The notes under the pieces: model-generated
Seen by the model: only the letters and a program-made list of their open reading frames with translations
The model's database searches: none
Told to the model about the DNA's origin: nothing
Translations under genes and position numbers: made by a program
Assembly: GCA_016713535.1 (NCBI GenBank)
Contig: JADJOY010000007.1
Span: forward strand, 132,542 to 196,541
Direction of reading: 5' to 3'
DNA length: 64,000 nucleotides
DNA from: Deltaproteobacteria bacterium
GTDB taxonomy: Bacteria > JADJOY01
Shown here: positions 27,854 to 36,744 of the stretch, in pieces
How positions within the stretch are numbered: the first letter of the stretch is position 1
Layout: each line of letters begins with the position of its first letter

Positions 27854-29514
27854 GTGCAACCGCGCCCGTCCGCCGATTCCGAGCCGCTGAGCTCCGCCGA
27901 GCTCAACGCCGTGCTCACGTCACGCCTCAGCGCGGCGCGTGGTGGCCCGGGCGACGCACCAGGCCCGGCGTCCGATCGCGAGCTCTTCCGGCGCATGCCG
28001 GGCTCCGCCCTCGGGAGCATCGTCGAGACCGAGATCGACGAGATCACTCGGCGCACCGACGACCTGCTGTTCCCGATCGACGGGGAGGCGGACCGCTCGG
28101 CCGGATCCGCGGCGCCATCAAGCGCACGGTACGGCGCCTCGGCCTCCACTACCTGATCCGCCAGACCGAGATGAACAAGCGTCTGGCGCGGTCGGTGGCC
28201 GCGATCCAGTCCTACCTCGATCATGGGCTGGCCGCGCTCGAGCGCGCCGATCATCGCCAGCTCGCCCGGTGCGAGGCCCTCGAGGCCCGGCTGCTCGAAG
28301 CCGCCGGGCCGCGGGGGGGGCGAGGAGGGGGCGGGCCGGGGGCGCTCGTCGCGCGCTCCGAGGAGAGCGCTCGCGCCGTCGACGAGGGCCGGCGCCAATC
28401 CGCCGCCGTGCTCGAGCGCCTCGACGTCGGCGAGCGCAGGCTCGCCGAGGACCTCGCGAAGCGCGACGCGTGGCTGCTATCCCTCGAGGGCCAGCTCCGC
28501 GCGGTGCTCGAGGACGTGCGCGCTCAGATCCGCGAGCGCGACGGCTGGATCGAGTCGACGCGCCGCACGGTCGACGAGGCACTCGCCGAGCTGCACAGCT
28601 TCGCCTCGGGACGCGACGAGTGGCTGCGGAGTCTGGAAGCGCGCCTCCTCGAGCACCGCGGCGACGTGGAGCGCCAGTCCACGGACCGGGATCAGTGGCT
28701 CGCGCGGCTCGAGTCGTCGGTGGGCGAGCTACGCCGCGAGACCGAGCTCGGGCTCGAGAGTCGTGACCAGTGGCTACGAGCGCTGGAGGGGTCGATCCGC
28801 GCCGTCGGCCTGCGGGCCCCGGGCGCGACGCACGCCCTCGGCGCCGAGACCGACGTCCCCGAGGACACCTGGATCGTGGCGGCTCGCACCGCGGCGACGC
28901 CAGCGGTCGAGTCCCTCGGTGCGCCTCCGCGCTCGGCCACCCCCGCCGCGCCCGACCCCTCGACCAGCCAGCTCGAGACCACGCGGGCGTTGCTGACCGA
29001 CGTCGCCGAGCTGCGCCCCCGCTCGAAGGTGGCGGCGGAGCTCGAGCCGCTCCGCGAGCGCCTCGCCGGACGCCGCAAGGTCGTGGACGTCGGCTGTGGC
29101 GAGGGGCATGCGCTCGCGTTCCTCCGCGACCTGGGAGTCACGGCCGAGGGTGTCGATCTCGACGCACGGGCTGTGGCCACGTGCAGGGCCGAGGGCTTCG
29201 CCGCGGTCCACGCCGACGCGATCGACTACCTCGGGAGCGATCGAGCTCGAGGCGAAGTCGACGCGATCGTGTGCTTGCACCTGATCGAGCACCTCGACGT
29301 GAACCCGGCGCTCGAGCTGTTGATCGCCTTCGCGAAGGCACTGCCTCCCGGGGGGCTGCTCGTCCTCGCAACCCCCAACCCCGAGAGCGCGAGCACCCAG
29401 CTCGTCCACTTCTGGCGCGACCTAGGGCACGTACGGCCTTACCCCCGCATCACCCTGGAGCGAATCCTCACCAAGCTCGGGTTCGCCGTCGAGGCTGCGC
29501 CCTCGGCTGGCTGA
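27854..29514 (+). CDS. coiled-coil repeat SAM methyltransferase, frameshifted
   Basis: About 550 residues in two frames. The first part (from GTG 27854: QPRPSADSEPLSSAELNAVL to DDLLFPIDGEADRSAG) is in one frame. From about 28104 the sense continues in another (IRGAIKRTVRRLGLHYL). A single missing base within about 28085-28106 would restore one protein. Next comes a long coiled coil, ending in four exact 25-residue repeats beginning RDxW(L/I), then a class I methyltransferase with VVDVGCGEGHALAFL, CLHLIEHLDV, and LATPNPESASTQLVHFWRD plus HVRPYPRITLE, as in methyltransferases of O-antigen clusters. Position beside Wzt/Wzm suggests glycan modification or capping, by analogy with WbdD. The C-terminus is short for the family. 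Confidence 0.7.
28462..28806 (+). repeat. 4.6 tandem 75-base units encoding 25-residue coiled-coil repeats
   Basis: Units start at 28462, 28537, 28612, 28687 and 28762 (the last partial). They begin RDAWLLSLE, RDGWIESTR, RDEWLRSLE, RDQWLARLE and RDQWLRALE. Each full unit is exactly 25 residues, a length that fits two heptads plus a hendecad. DNA sequence has diverged while the protein pattern is kept, so the periodicity is selected. Confidence 0.9.
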
Positions 29515-29861
29515 GTCCTCGCGGGCCCGGGGCCGGACCCGGGCCTCGGGCGACCTGCCCGATGGGTGCCCCGCGGGCGTTCGTGTGCAACGGTCGAGGA
29601 TCGTCACTTGCTGTCGCGGCGTTGACGGCGTGGCTCAGCGCGGCCTGCCCGTCCCGACCCCGCGACGGGGCCACCGAGCCTTCCAGTACTCGCCCGCGCG
29701 CGTGGACTACGGAATCACGAAGGATTTCCGGATGGCCGAGACGAATTGACGCCCGGTCCCGGTGCTCGCCCGGACCCGACGAGCGGCAAGCTCCTTGCTT
29801 TGATCCTCGACTCGGCTCGTCCCGCCAGCCGTCCGGCCCGTCCCCGCGAGCCCCTTGGTCC
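29515..29861. other. intergenic region with hairpin
   Basis: A 347-base gap. Apart from the hairpin at 29524-29545 nothing clear is seen. The reading frame of the next gene stays open through it but the predicted text has no signal or domain, so I start that gene at 29862. Confidence 0.4.
29524..29545 (+). terminator. perfect hairpin after the methyltransferase
   Basis: GGCCCGGG / CCCGGGCC stem of eight with a six-base loop, ten bases after the stop at 29514. Likely terminator without a T-tract. Confidence 0.55.
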
Positions 29862-32800
29862 ATGCCCTCGATCGCCCGCCGACCCCAGGATCTCCTCCTC
29901 GGGGCGTGGCTCGCGGCCGCGCTGACGCTCGCCACGGGCTCCAACGCGGCCGTGAACCCACAGGCCGACGCCGCCCTGGGCCAGCCGAGCTTCGTCGCCA
30001 ACATCCTCAACCAGACCTCGAGCCAGAGCCTCTTCTTCCCGTACGACGTCGCCCGCGACGGCTCGGTCGGGAACACCCGGCTCTACGTCGTCGACAACTT
30101 CAACAACAGGGTCCTCGGCTACGAGTGCGCCGGTAGCAACTGTGTCCTCGGCAACGACGCCGCCGCGGTGAAGGTGTTCGGACAAGCCGGCATGACCGGC
30201 TTCTATTCCAACGGCGGCGTCGGCGGCGCGGTCACGGCGAGCACGCTGAGCTCGCCGCGGGGCGTCGCGGTCGATGCGTCCGGCACGCTCTACGTCGCGG
30301 ACACCTCGAACAACCGCGTGCTCGTCTTCCAGAACCCGTGGTCCGACGCGGTCGCGGACGTGGTGATCGGTCAGACCGGCATGGGCGCGGCGTCGGCCGG
30401 CTCGACCCTGGCCAAGCTGCGCGCTCCGGAAGGGGTGTTCGTCGACGCCGGCGGTGCCTTGTGGATCGCCGACACCGGCAACCACCGGGTGCTCAAGTTC
30501 ACGAGCATCGCCACCGGCGCCACCGCCGCGTTCGCGATCGGTGGCTCGGGTGCGGCGAGCGCCACCACGATGTCGAGCCCCAAGGACGTCGCGGTCGACG
30601 CCTCGGGTTGGCTGTACGTCGCCGACTGGGGCTTCAGCCGCGTGCTCGGGTTCTCGGCTCCGGGCTCGGGGGCCACCGCGAGCGTCGTGCTCGGGCATGG
30701 CGGTAGCTTCACCAACGGCTCCGCCAACCACGGCGGGGTGAGCGCCGCGAGCCTCGGCCTTCCCGAGAAGCTCGGCTTCGACGCGGCCGGCCGGTTGTGG
30801 GTGTCGGACACCGGCAACCACCGCGTCCTCGAGTACGACAACCCCCACGTCGCGGGCAACGCGACGCGCGTCTTCGGCCAGGCCGATCGCGGTCAGAACG
30901 CGACGTTCGCGACCAACGTCACCGACGCGCCCGACGGCTTCCCGAACGCGCTCGGCATGAACGGCCCGCGCGGCATGGCCTTCGACGGCAACGGCACGAT
31001 GTGGCTCTGTGACCACGACTCGAGCCGCGTGCTCGCCTTCGACAATCCGATCGGCGGCAGCTCGGCTGCGCTGGTCGCGGATCGCGCCCTCGGCAAGAGC
31101 GTGTTCGTGGACGCCGCCGCGAACGTCGCCACGTCGCGCTCGATGAACAACCCGACGGGTGTGGCGGTCGACCGCTCGGTGTCGCCCAACCGGGTGTGGG
31201 TCGCCGACATCGGCAACAACCGGGCGCTGGGCTTTCCGTCGTCGTCGCCGGCGCCCACCAACCAGGCCGCGAGCAAGCTGCTCGGCCAGGCGAGCTTCAC
31301 GGCGAGCGCCACCAACGCCGGAATCAACGGCTCGCTGCAGAACGCCGCCAACGCCGTGGCGAGCGCGACGTCGCTCTTCTTCCCCGAGGGAGTGGCGGTC
31401 GACCGCTTCGGCAACGTCTACGTCGCCGACACCTCGAACAGCCGCGTGCTCGAATACGACGACCCCTTCGCCCGTGACGCCACGGCGGACACCGTCCTCG
31501 GGCAGAGCAGCTTCACCGCTCGCAACCCGTCCTATCCGTACGGAAACGCCGCGAGCCTCGCCGGCCCGCGCGGGCTCGCGATCGCGCCCGACGATGACCT
31601 GTGGGTCGCCGACACCCTCGACCATCGAGTCGTACGCTTCGCCAACGCGCCCAACCAGCCCGCCACCGGCGGCACCGCCAACCTGGTGCTGGGCCAGGCG
31701 TCGTTCGCATCGTCACAGACGTTCCCGGCCTACACCTCGGGCTGCAGCGCCACCCGCATGAACGCGCCGGGGGGCGTCCACGTCGGCCCGAGCGGACGCG
31801 CCTACGTCGCCGACTCGATGAACCACCGCGTGCTGGTGTTCGAGCCGCCGTTCTCGAACGGCATGGCGGCCGACTTCGTGATCGGTCAGACGAGCCTGAC
31901 GAGCTGCAACGCCAATCGCGGCGGCGCGGCCTCCGCCGCGACGCTGAACGAGCCGCGCGCCGTGCTCGAGGACGACGCCGGCAACCTGTACGTCGCCGAC
32001 TACGGCAACAATCGGGTGGTGGTCCACGAGGCGCCGTTCGGCGGTGGCGACTTCGTTGCCGACGACGTGCTCGGCCAGCCCGACTTCACCAGCAACACGT
32101 ACATTCCGGCGGGGCCGGACAGCCTCTACAACCCGTCCGGGCTCGCGCTCGACGACTCGAACCATCTGTTCGTCGCCGATCGCGAAGGCAGCCGGGTCAC
32201 TCGCTACGTCGTGGACGGTGCGCCGACGGTCCTGCTCGACCCCATCGCGTCGCCGATCGTGGCGGGCCAGTTCCTGTCGCTGTCCGGCGCCGGCTTCACC
32301 GCTGGCTCGGTGATCCAGGTCTTCGTCGCCACCTCGTCGGGGATCCAGAGCTACGGCCCGTACGCGCCCAACAACTGGGCCACGGGGTACCTGATATGGC
32401 TGGTCGATCCGACGATCGAGCTCGGCGTGGGCTTCGCGACCATCGTCGTGATCAACACCGATCAGGGCTACATCCAGTCGAACCCGGAGGGCCAGCTCCT
32501 CTACGGCGATCCAGCGCGCAACATGCCCACCATCACCGCGGTGAACGGCGTGGCGCTCTCTGCGGCCGACCCGTCGGTGCCTCTCGCCAACGTCACCACG
32601 CAGCTCGCGCAGGGCTCCACCGTGACGCTGGGGGGGACCGGCTTCTCGAGCCCACTCGTCAACCTCTACACCGCCCAGGGCAACCTCGGCCCGCTGACAC
32701 CCCAGGCGGGGGCCACCTCCCCCCAGATCCGTGTCACGATCCCCGCCAACGCGCCCACCGGACCGGGCTCGCTCGAGGTGGTGAACTCGCCCTACACCGG

Positions 32801-33152
32801 CAACGTGAAGTCGAACGCCGTGTCGGTTCCCATCGGCGAGCCGCTCGACATCACCTCGGTCAGCCAGAGCGGCGGGACCGTGACCGTCGACGGCAGCGGC
32901 TTCTCGACGCTCACCGTGATCAACCTCTTCGCCAGCAACGGCGCAGGCGGCGTCACCAACTTGGGCGGGCTCGACGGCAGCGGCGCGGGACGCGTACCGA
33001 TCACGTTCGTGTCGAGCTCGCGCTTCACGTTCACGGTGCCCAGCGCGGCAAAGTCCGGGAAGGCGTTCGTCGAGGCGCTGAATCCGCCGTTCATCCCGGC
33101 CAGCTCGACCGGCAACGATGCGCAGGGCGCTTTCACGCTGATCACTCCCTGA
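29862..33152 (+). CDS. secreted 12-blade NHL propeller fused to IPT/TIG-like module, paralogue 3
   Basis: A 1096-residue exported protein. Signal peptide with LLLGAWLAAALTLATGSNAA. Residues about 35-790 hold 12 NHL-type blades, each closing with a version of LYVADTSNNRVLVF (others include LYVVDNFNNRVLGY, LWIADTGNHRVLKF, VYVADTSNSRVLEY, LYVADYGNNRVVVH, LFVADREGSRVTRY). Twelve blades would make two six-bladed propellers. The C-terminal 300 residues are a divergent copy of the IPT/TIG module of its neighbours, with LSGAGFTAGSVIQVFVATSSG and ALNPPFIPASSTGN. NHL propellers bind proteins or glycans; the ligand is unknown. Confidence 0.82.
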   Translation: MPSIARRPQDLLLGAWLAAALTLATGSNAAVNPQADAALGQPSFVANILNQTSSQSLFFPYDVARDGSVGNTRLYVVDNFNNRVLGYECAGSNCVLGNDAAAVKVFGQAGMTGFYSNGGVGGAVTASTLSSPRGVAVDASGTLYVADTSNNRVLVFQNPWSDAVADVVIGQTGMGAASAGSTLAKLRAPEGVFVDAGGALWIADTGNHRVLKFTSIATGATAAFAIGGSGAASATTMSSPKDVAVDASGWLYVADWGFSRVLGFSAPGSGATASVVLGHGGSFTNGSANHGGVSAASLGLPEKLGFDAAGRLWVSDTGNHRVLEYDNPHVAGNATRVFGQADRGQNATFATNVTDAPDGFPNALGMNGPRGMAFDGNGTMWLCDHDSSRVLAFDNPIGGSSAALVADRALGKSVFVDAAANVATSRSMNNPTGVAVDRSVSPNRVWVADIGNNRALGFPSSSPAPTNQAASKLLGQASFTASATNAGINGSLQNAANAVASATSLFFPEGVAVDRFGNVYVADTSNSRVLEYDDPFARDATADTVLGQSSFTARNPSYPYGNAASLAGPRGLAIAPDDDLWVADTLDHRVVRFANAPNQPATGGTANLVLGQASFASSQTFPAYTSGCSATRMNAPGGVHVGPSGRAYVADSMNHRVLVFEPPFSNGMAADFVIGQTSLTSCNANRGGAASAATLNEPRAVLEDDAGNLYVADYGNNRVVVHEAPFGGGDFVADDVLGQPDFTSNTYIPAGPDSLYNPSGLALDDSNHLFVADREGSRVTRYVVDGAPTVLLDPIASPIVAGQFLSLSGAGFTAGSVIQVFVATSSGIQSYGPYAPNNWATGYLIWLVDPTIELGVGFATIVVINTDQGYIQSNPEGQLLYGDPARNMPTITAVNGVALSAADPSVPLANVTTQLAQGSTVTLGGTGFSSPLVNLYTAQGNLGPLTPQAGATSPQIRVTIPANAPTGPGSLEVVNSPYTGNVKSNAVSVPIGEPLDITSVSQSGGTVTVDGSGFSTLTVINLFASNGAGGVTNLGGLDGSGAGRVPITFVSSSRFTFTVPSAAKSGKAFVEALNPPFIPASSTGNDAQGAFTLITP

Positions 33153-33285
33153 GCGCGCCGGATGACGGCCGTCCGCGGGTGCTCGGCGAGGGGCGTCCCG
33201 TGAGGGGCGTTTTGTTGACGGGTGCGGAGCCTGCCTGGTACCGTCGAGTGGGTGGACTCCGCCGAGAGGCTTGGCTGGAAATATC

Positions 33286-34920
33286 ATGAATCAAAGACAT
33301 TTTTGGTTGATCGGTGACGTGCGGTCGTGGCTCGGAGGCGGGCGTTGCGGTGCCCGCGCACGAGCCAGTGCCCCGCTCCTCGCGCTGGCCATCGCGCTGC
33401 TCGGCACGAGCAGCGCTCGCGCCGCGGTGGTCACGGACACGCTCGATCCGATCCCGGGGACGACCAACCAGGCGCCGCTCAACCTGAAGCAGACGGCTCC
33501 CGCGCCGGCCGGCCCGGTGAATCAGACGATGACGGTGCAGAGCGGAAGCACCATCGACGTGGCGTACGACACCAACACCGGCGTGCTCACGGTCACCAAC
33601 GCCAACCTGATCGGCAACAACCTCACCTTCACGTTCGGCCCCTTCGTGCACCCATGCGTTCGCAACGCCTTGGTCAGCATCGACACCGCGAGCGCGCAGT
33701 ACCCGCCGCAGGGCCAGGTCGACAACCAGGGCAACTTCTCGATGCTGGTGCCGGTCAAGTTCTCCGGCAAGGTCGGGAACAACTGCAACGGGGACGAGGT
33801 CCAGTACAACCAGACCGTCAACACCCCGATGCAGGGGAATTTCACGTACGACGCCGAGTCGGGGTTCATGCAGCTCACCGACTTCGAGACCGTCGGCACC
33901 ATCCCGCCGCTCACCTTCAACTACTCGACCTTCACCTACGAGCTCAGCGGCACGGTGATGTTCAACTTCTCGGGTGGCGTGAGCCTCGACGCGCTCCCGG
34001 GCTCGCAGCAAGTGGGTAGTGCGATCTCGCTGACGGGCGCGGGGATCACGTCCGGCTCGCTGCTCAAGATCTTCGTCGCGACGTCGAACGGCGTGGTCGA
34101 CGTGATCCCGAACGGGCTCGCGCCCACGTCCACCACCTACTCCACGTGGAGCGGCACCTTGCCGTTCCCGTGGCCAGTCGGCGGTCAGAGCGCCAACATC
34201 CTCGGCAACGGCTTCATCTCGATGTTCCTGGTGCGCTCCGACAAAGGGTTCGACTCGAGCAACCTGCAGGGCGCGGTGCTGCTCGGGAACGCCGGCCTGG
34301 GCGTGCCGAGCATCACGCAGCTCGGCGGCGTCGACCTGAGCGCCACCAGCTCGCAGCTCTCGATCGCGACCGCCAACGTCGAGGGCGTGATCGCGCGCGC
34401 GGCGCCGCTCACCATCACCGGCTCCGGCTTCACCAGCCCCGTGGTGAACATCTTCACCGCGAGCGGCAACGTCGGGCCGCTCACGCCGACGTCCTCGAAC
34501 GGCACGACGGTCACGGTCGACATCCCGGGCGACGCTCCGATCGGGCCCGGCTCGGTCCAGGTCGTGAACGCGACCGGCAGCTTCTTCGCGTCGAACGCGG
34601 TGTCGATGCCGATCGGCGAGCTGGTCACCGTGAGCAGCGTGCAGGTGAACGGCGACACGATCACCGTGAACGGCACCGGATTCAACTCGCTCACGGTCAT
34701 CAACCTGTTCGCGGGGAGCGGCGGGAACGTGATCAACGCGGGAGGCCTGAACGGCGGCGCGCCCAACATTCCGCTCAGCCTCGTGGACAACACCCAGTTC
34801 ACGTTCACCCGCCCCAATGGGCTCGACGCGGGCAACGCCTTCGTCGAGGCGATCAACCCGCCCTTCATCCCGTTCGCCTCGTCCGGAACGAACCCGGCGG
34901 GCGCCTTCGTGTTGCCGTGA
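33286..34920 (+). CDS. secreted IPT/TIG-like repeat protein, paralogue 4
   Basis: A 544-residue paralogue. Signal peptide with PLLALAIALLGTSSARAA. The N-terminal domain starts TLDPIPGTTNQAP and contains two Cys residues (PCVRNALV, NNCNGDEV) that could form a disulfide, absent from the sister proteins. The C-terminal module matches paralogues 1 and 2 closely (VATSNGVVDVIPNGLAPTS, NGTGFNSLTVINLF, INPPFIPFASSGTNPAG). TTGACG at 33215-33220 could be a -35 element, with no good -10. The start region is unusually AT-rich for this window; ATG 33286 follows GGAAATATC. Confidence 0.8.
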   Translation: MNQRHFWLIGDVRSWLGGGRCGARARASAPLLALAIALLGTSSARAAVVTDTLDPIPGTTNQAPLNLKQTAPAPAGPVNQTMTVQSGSTIDVAYDTNTGVLTVTNANLIGNNLTFTFGPFVHPCVRNALVSIDTASAQYPPQGQVDNQGNFSMLVPVKFSGKVGNNCNGDEVQYNQTVNTPMQGNFTYDAESGFMQLTDFETVGTIPPLTFNYSTFTYELSGTVMFNFSGGVSLDALPGSQQVGSAISLTGAGITSGSLLKIFVATSNGVVDVIPNGLAPTSTTYSTWSGTLPFPWPVGGQSANILGNGFISMFLVRSDKGFDSSNLQGAVLLGNAGLGVPSITQLGGVDLSATSSQLSIATANVEGVIARAAPLTITGSGFTSPVVNIFTASGNVGPLTPTSSNGTTVTVDIPGDAPIGPGSVQVVNATGSFFASNAVSMPIGELVTVSSVQVNGDTITVNGTGFNSLTVINLFAGSGGNVINAGGLNGGAPNIPLSLVDNTQFTFTRPNGLDAGNAFVEAINPPFIPFASSGTNPAGAFVLP

Positions 34921-35043
34921 GCGGCGGCCGCTGAGCGGTGGCTGGCCTTTACGGCCGGCCGTCGATCGAGCACGGTCTGGGGGAGGGGGTCGACCCCGCC
35001 CCCGGTTTCGTTCCAGCCCCCGCGCTCTGCGCTCCGACCGATC

Positions 35044-36744
35044 ATGGACGCCTTCCGCGTTCGCCTCAGCCACGTCAGCCGCTCCTACCAGATCTATCCG
35101 AGCCCGTGGCGCAAGCTCGCCGCGCTGCTCCTCGGTGGGCGCCTGGGCGGCAAGCCGGCGCAGATCACCGCGGTCCGCGACCTGTCGTTCACGCTCGGCC
35201 CCGGCGAGGCGCTCGGGCTCATCGGTCCCAACGGCGCGGGCAAGTCGACGCTGCTGCGGTTGGTGGCCGGGATCGAGATGCCGAGCACCGGCACCGTCGA
35301 GGTGCGCGGGCGACTCGGCTCGATCCTGGAGCTCGGCGCGGGCTTCCATCCCGACTTCACGGGGGTGGAGAACGCGCGCCTCGGCTGTTCGCTGATCGGG
35401 CTCGGCAACGAGGAGACCGCGGAGGTGCTCCCCAGGATCCGCGAGTTCTCGGGCCTCGGGGACGCGATCGACTACCCGATCCGCACCTACAGCTCGGGCA
35501 TGTTCTTGAGGCTCGCGTTCAGCGTGGCCGCGCACGTCGCCCCGGACGTCCTGCTCATCGACGAGATCCTGTCGGTGGGCGACGCCGAGTTCCAGAACCG
35601 CTGTGTCAAGAAGATCGACGACTTCCGCTCGGCGGGCGTGACGCTGGTGTTCGCCAGCCACGACCTCGCCACGCTCACCCGCATCTGCGACCGCGCGCTC
35701 CTGCTGCGCCGCGGCGGCGTCGAGGCCGAAGGGCCACCCGAGCTGGTGTGCCGCACCTACCACGCCCTGGTCGCGCGCGGTGCCTTCGAGCACGACCGCG
35801 CCGCGGACTACCGCTCCACCGACACCGTCGGCGTCGGCGTGACCGACCACGGTACCTTCGAGGCGCTGGTCGCGTCGGTCGAGCTTCTCGACCCCGAGAG
35901 CCAGGCGCCCCTCTCGACCTGGCCGAGCGGCTCGCGGGTCACGATCCGGGTCCACGCGCTCTTCAGCCGCCGCGTCGCCGAGCCGGTGATCGGCATCCTC
36001 CTCAAGAACCGCCTCGGCATCGAGGTGTTCGGCACCAACACCCTGCTGCGCGGGCTCGAGTTGCCGGCCGGCGAGGAGCGCTCGGCGGTGACGGTGGACT
36101 TCACCGTCGCGCTGCCGCTCGGCGAGGGCGAATACGTGCTCACCGCCGCGGTGCACAGCACCTACAACGAGAACTACCACTGGGCCGAGGGCGTGCGGAC
36201 GATCCCGGTGGTGACGGCCACGCCCTCCAGCCGCGGTCTCCTCGACCTGCCGTGCGAGATCACCTGGCACGCCGAGCGCCTCGCCACGCGCGCCTACGGC
36301 GAGCGCCTCGAGGGCTCGGTGGCGGGCAAGGTCGGGAGCGAGGTCCAGGTCGGCAACCCGGCTCACCGCGCGTTCCTGGTGGATGGATGGTACGACGCCG
36401 AGGACTGGGGTCCCGTGGGCGCGGTGCGCTGGACTCGCAAGGAAGCGCGGCTCTTCCTGCGCATCCCCGTCGAGGCGAGCGCGCTCCACCTCGCGGGCTC
36501 GAACCCCGACCCAGAGCGCTGGCCGATGACCGGCCGCATCCGGATGTGTGGGGTCGAGCTCGGCCGCTACGACCTCGCCGCGAGCGGCGGCGGAACGAGC
36601 GTGGTGCCGATCCCGACCGAGCTGCGCGGCACGGTGGTCGAGGTCGACATCGTCGCCGACCAGCTCCAGCAGCCGAGCACCCTGCTCGGGGTCGACGATC
36701 ACCGCATGCTCGGCGCCGCCCTCACGCGGGTCTGGGCCGAATGA
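35044..36744 (+). CDS. O-antigen/polysaccharide ABC exporter ATPase (Wzt-like) with extra C-terminal domain
   Basis: A 566-residue protein. Residues 1-240 are an ABC ATPase of the Wzt/TagH type: Walker A G61-PNGAGKS, signature YSSGM (149-153), Walker B VLLIDE and a switch His in FASHD. Residues about 270-405 resemble the Wzt carbohydrate-binding jelly roll that recognises the capped glycan end. A further domain from G448-W-Y (GWYDAEDWGPV...VRWT) to the C-terminus is also present in the two neighbouring glycosyltransferases. Family members are usually 400-440 residues. It is coupled by ATGA to the next gene. The probable partner permease is at 40486 on the other strand. Confidence 0.88.
   Translation: MDAFRVRLSHVSRSYQIYPSPWRKLAALLLGGRLGGKPAQITAVRDLSFTLGPGEALGLIGPNGAGKSTLLRLVAGIEMPSTGTVEVRGRLGSILELGAGFHPDFTGVENARLGCSLIGLGNEETAEVLPRIREFSGLGDAIDYPIRTYSSGMFLRLAFSVAAHVAPDVLLIDEILSVGDAEFQNRCVKKIDDFRSAGVTLVFASHDLATLTRICDRALLLRRGGVEAEGPPELVCRTYHALVARGAFEHDRAADYRSTDTVGVGVTDHGTFEALVASVELLDPESQAPLSTWPSGSRVTIRVHALFSRRVAEPVIGILLKNRLGIEVFGTNTLLRGLELPAGEERSAVTVDFTVALPLGEGEYVLTAAVHSTYNENYHWAEGVRTIPVVTATPSSRGLLDLPCEITWHAERLATRAYGERLEGSVAGKVGSEVQVGNPAHRAFLVDGWYDAEDWGPVGAVRWTRKEARLFLRIPVEASALHLAGSNPDPERWPMTGRIRMCGVELGRYDLAASGGGTSVVPIPTELRGTVVEVDIVADQLQQPSTLLGVDDHRMLGAALTRVWAE

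Noticed and set aside
28080-28110. Programmed frameshifting in the methyltransferase
   Set aside because: No slippery heptamer or following pseudoknot could be picked out; a missing base is simpler.
28462-28806. 75-base units as a CRISPR or noncoding satellite
   Set aside because: DNA of the units has diverged while the 25-residue protein pattern and frame are kept; no spacers.
24409-34920. IPT/TIG proteins as phage tail or adhesin genes of a prophage
   Set aside because: Each has a Sec signal peptide and there are no phage structural, lysis or integration genes nearby.
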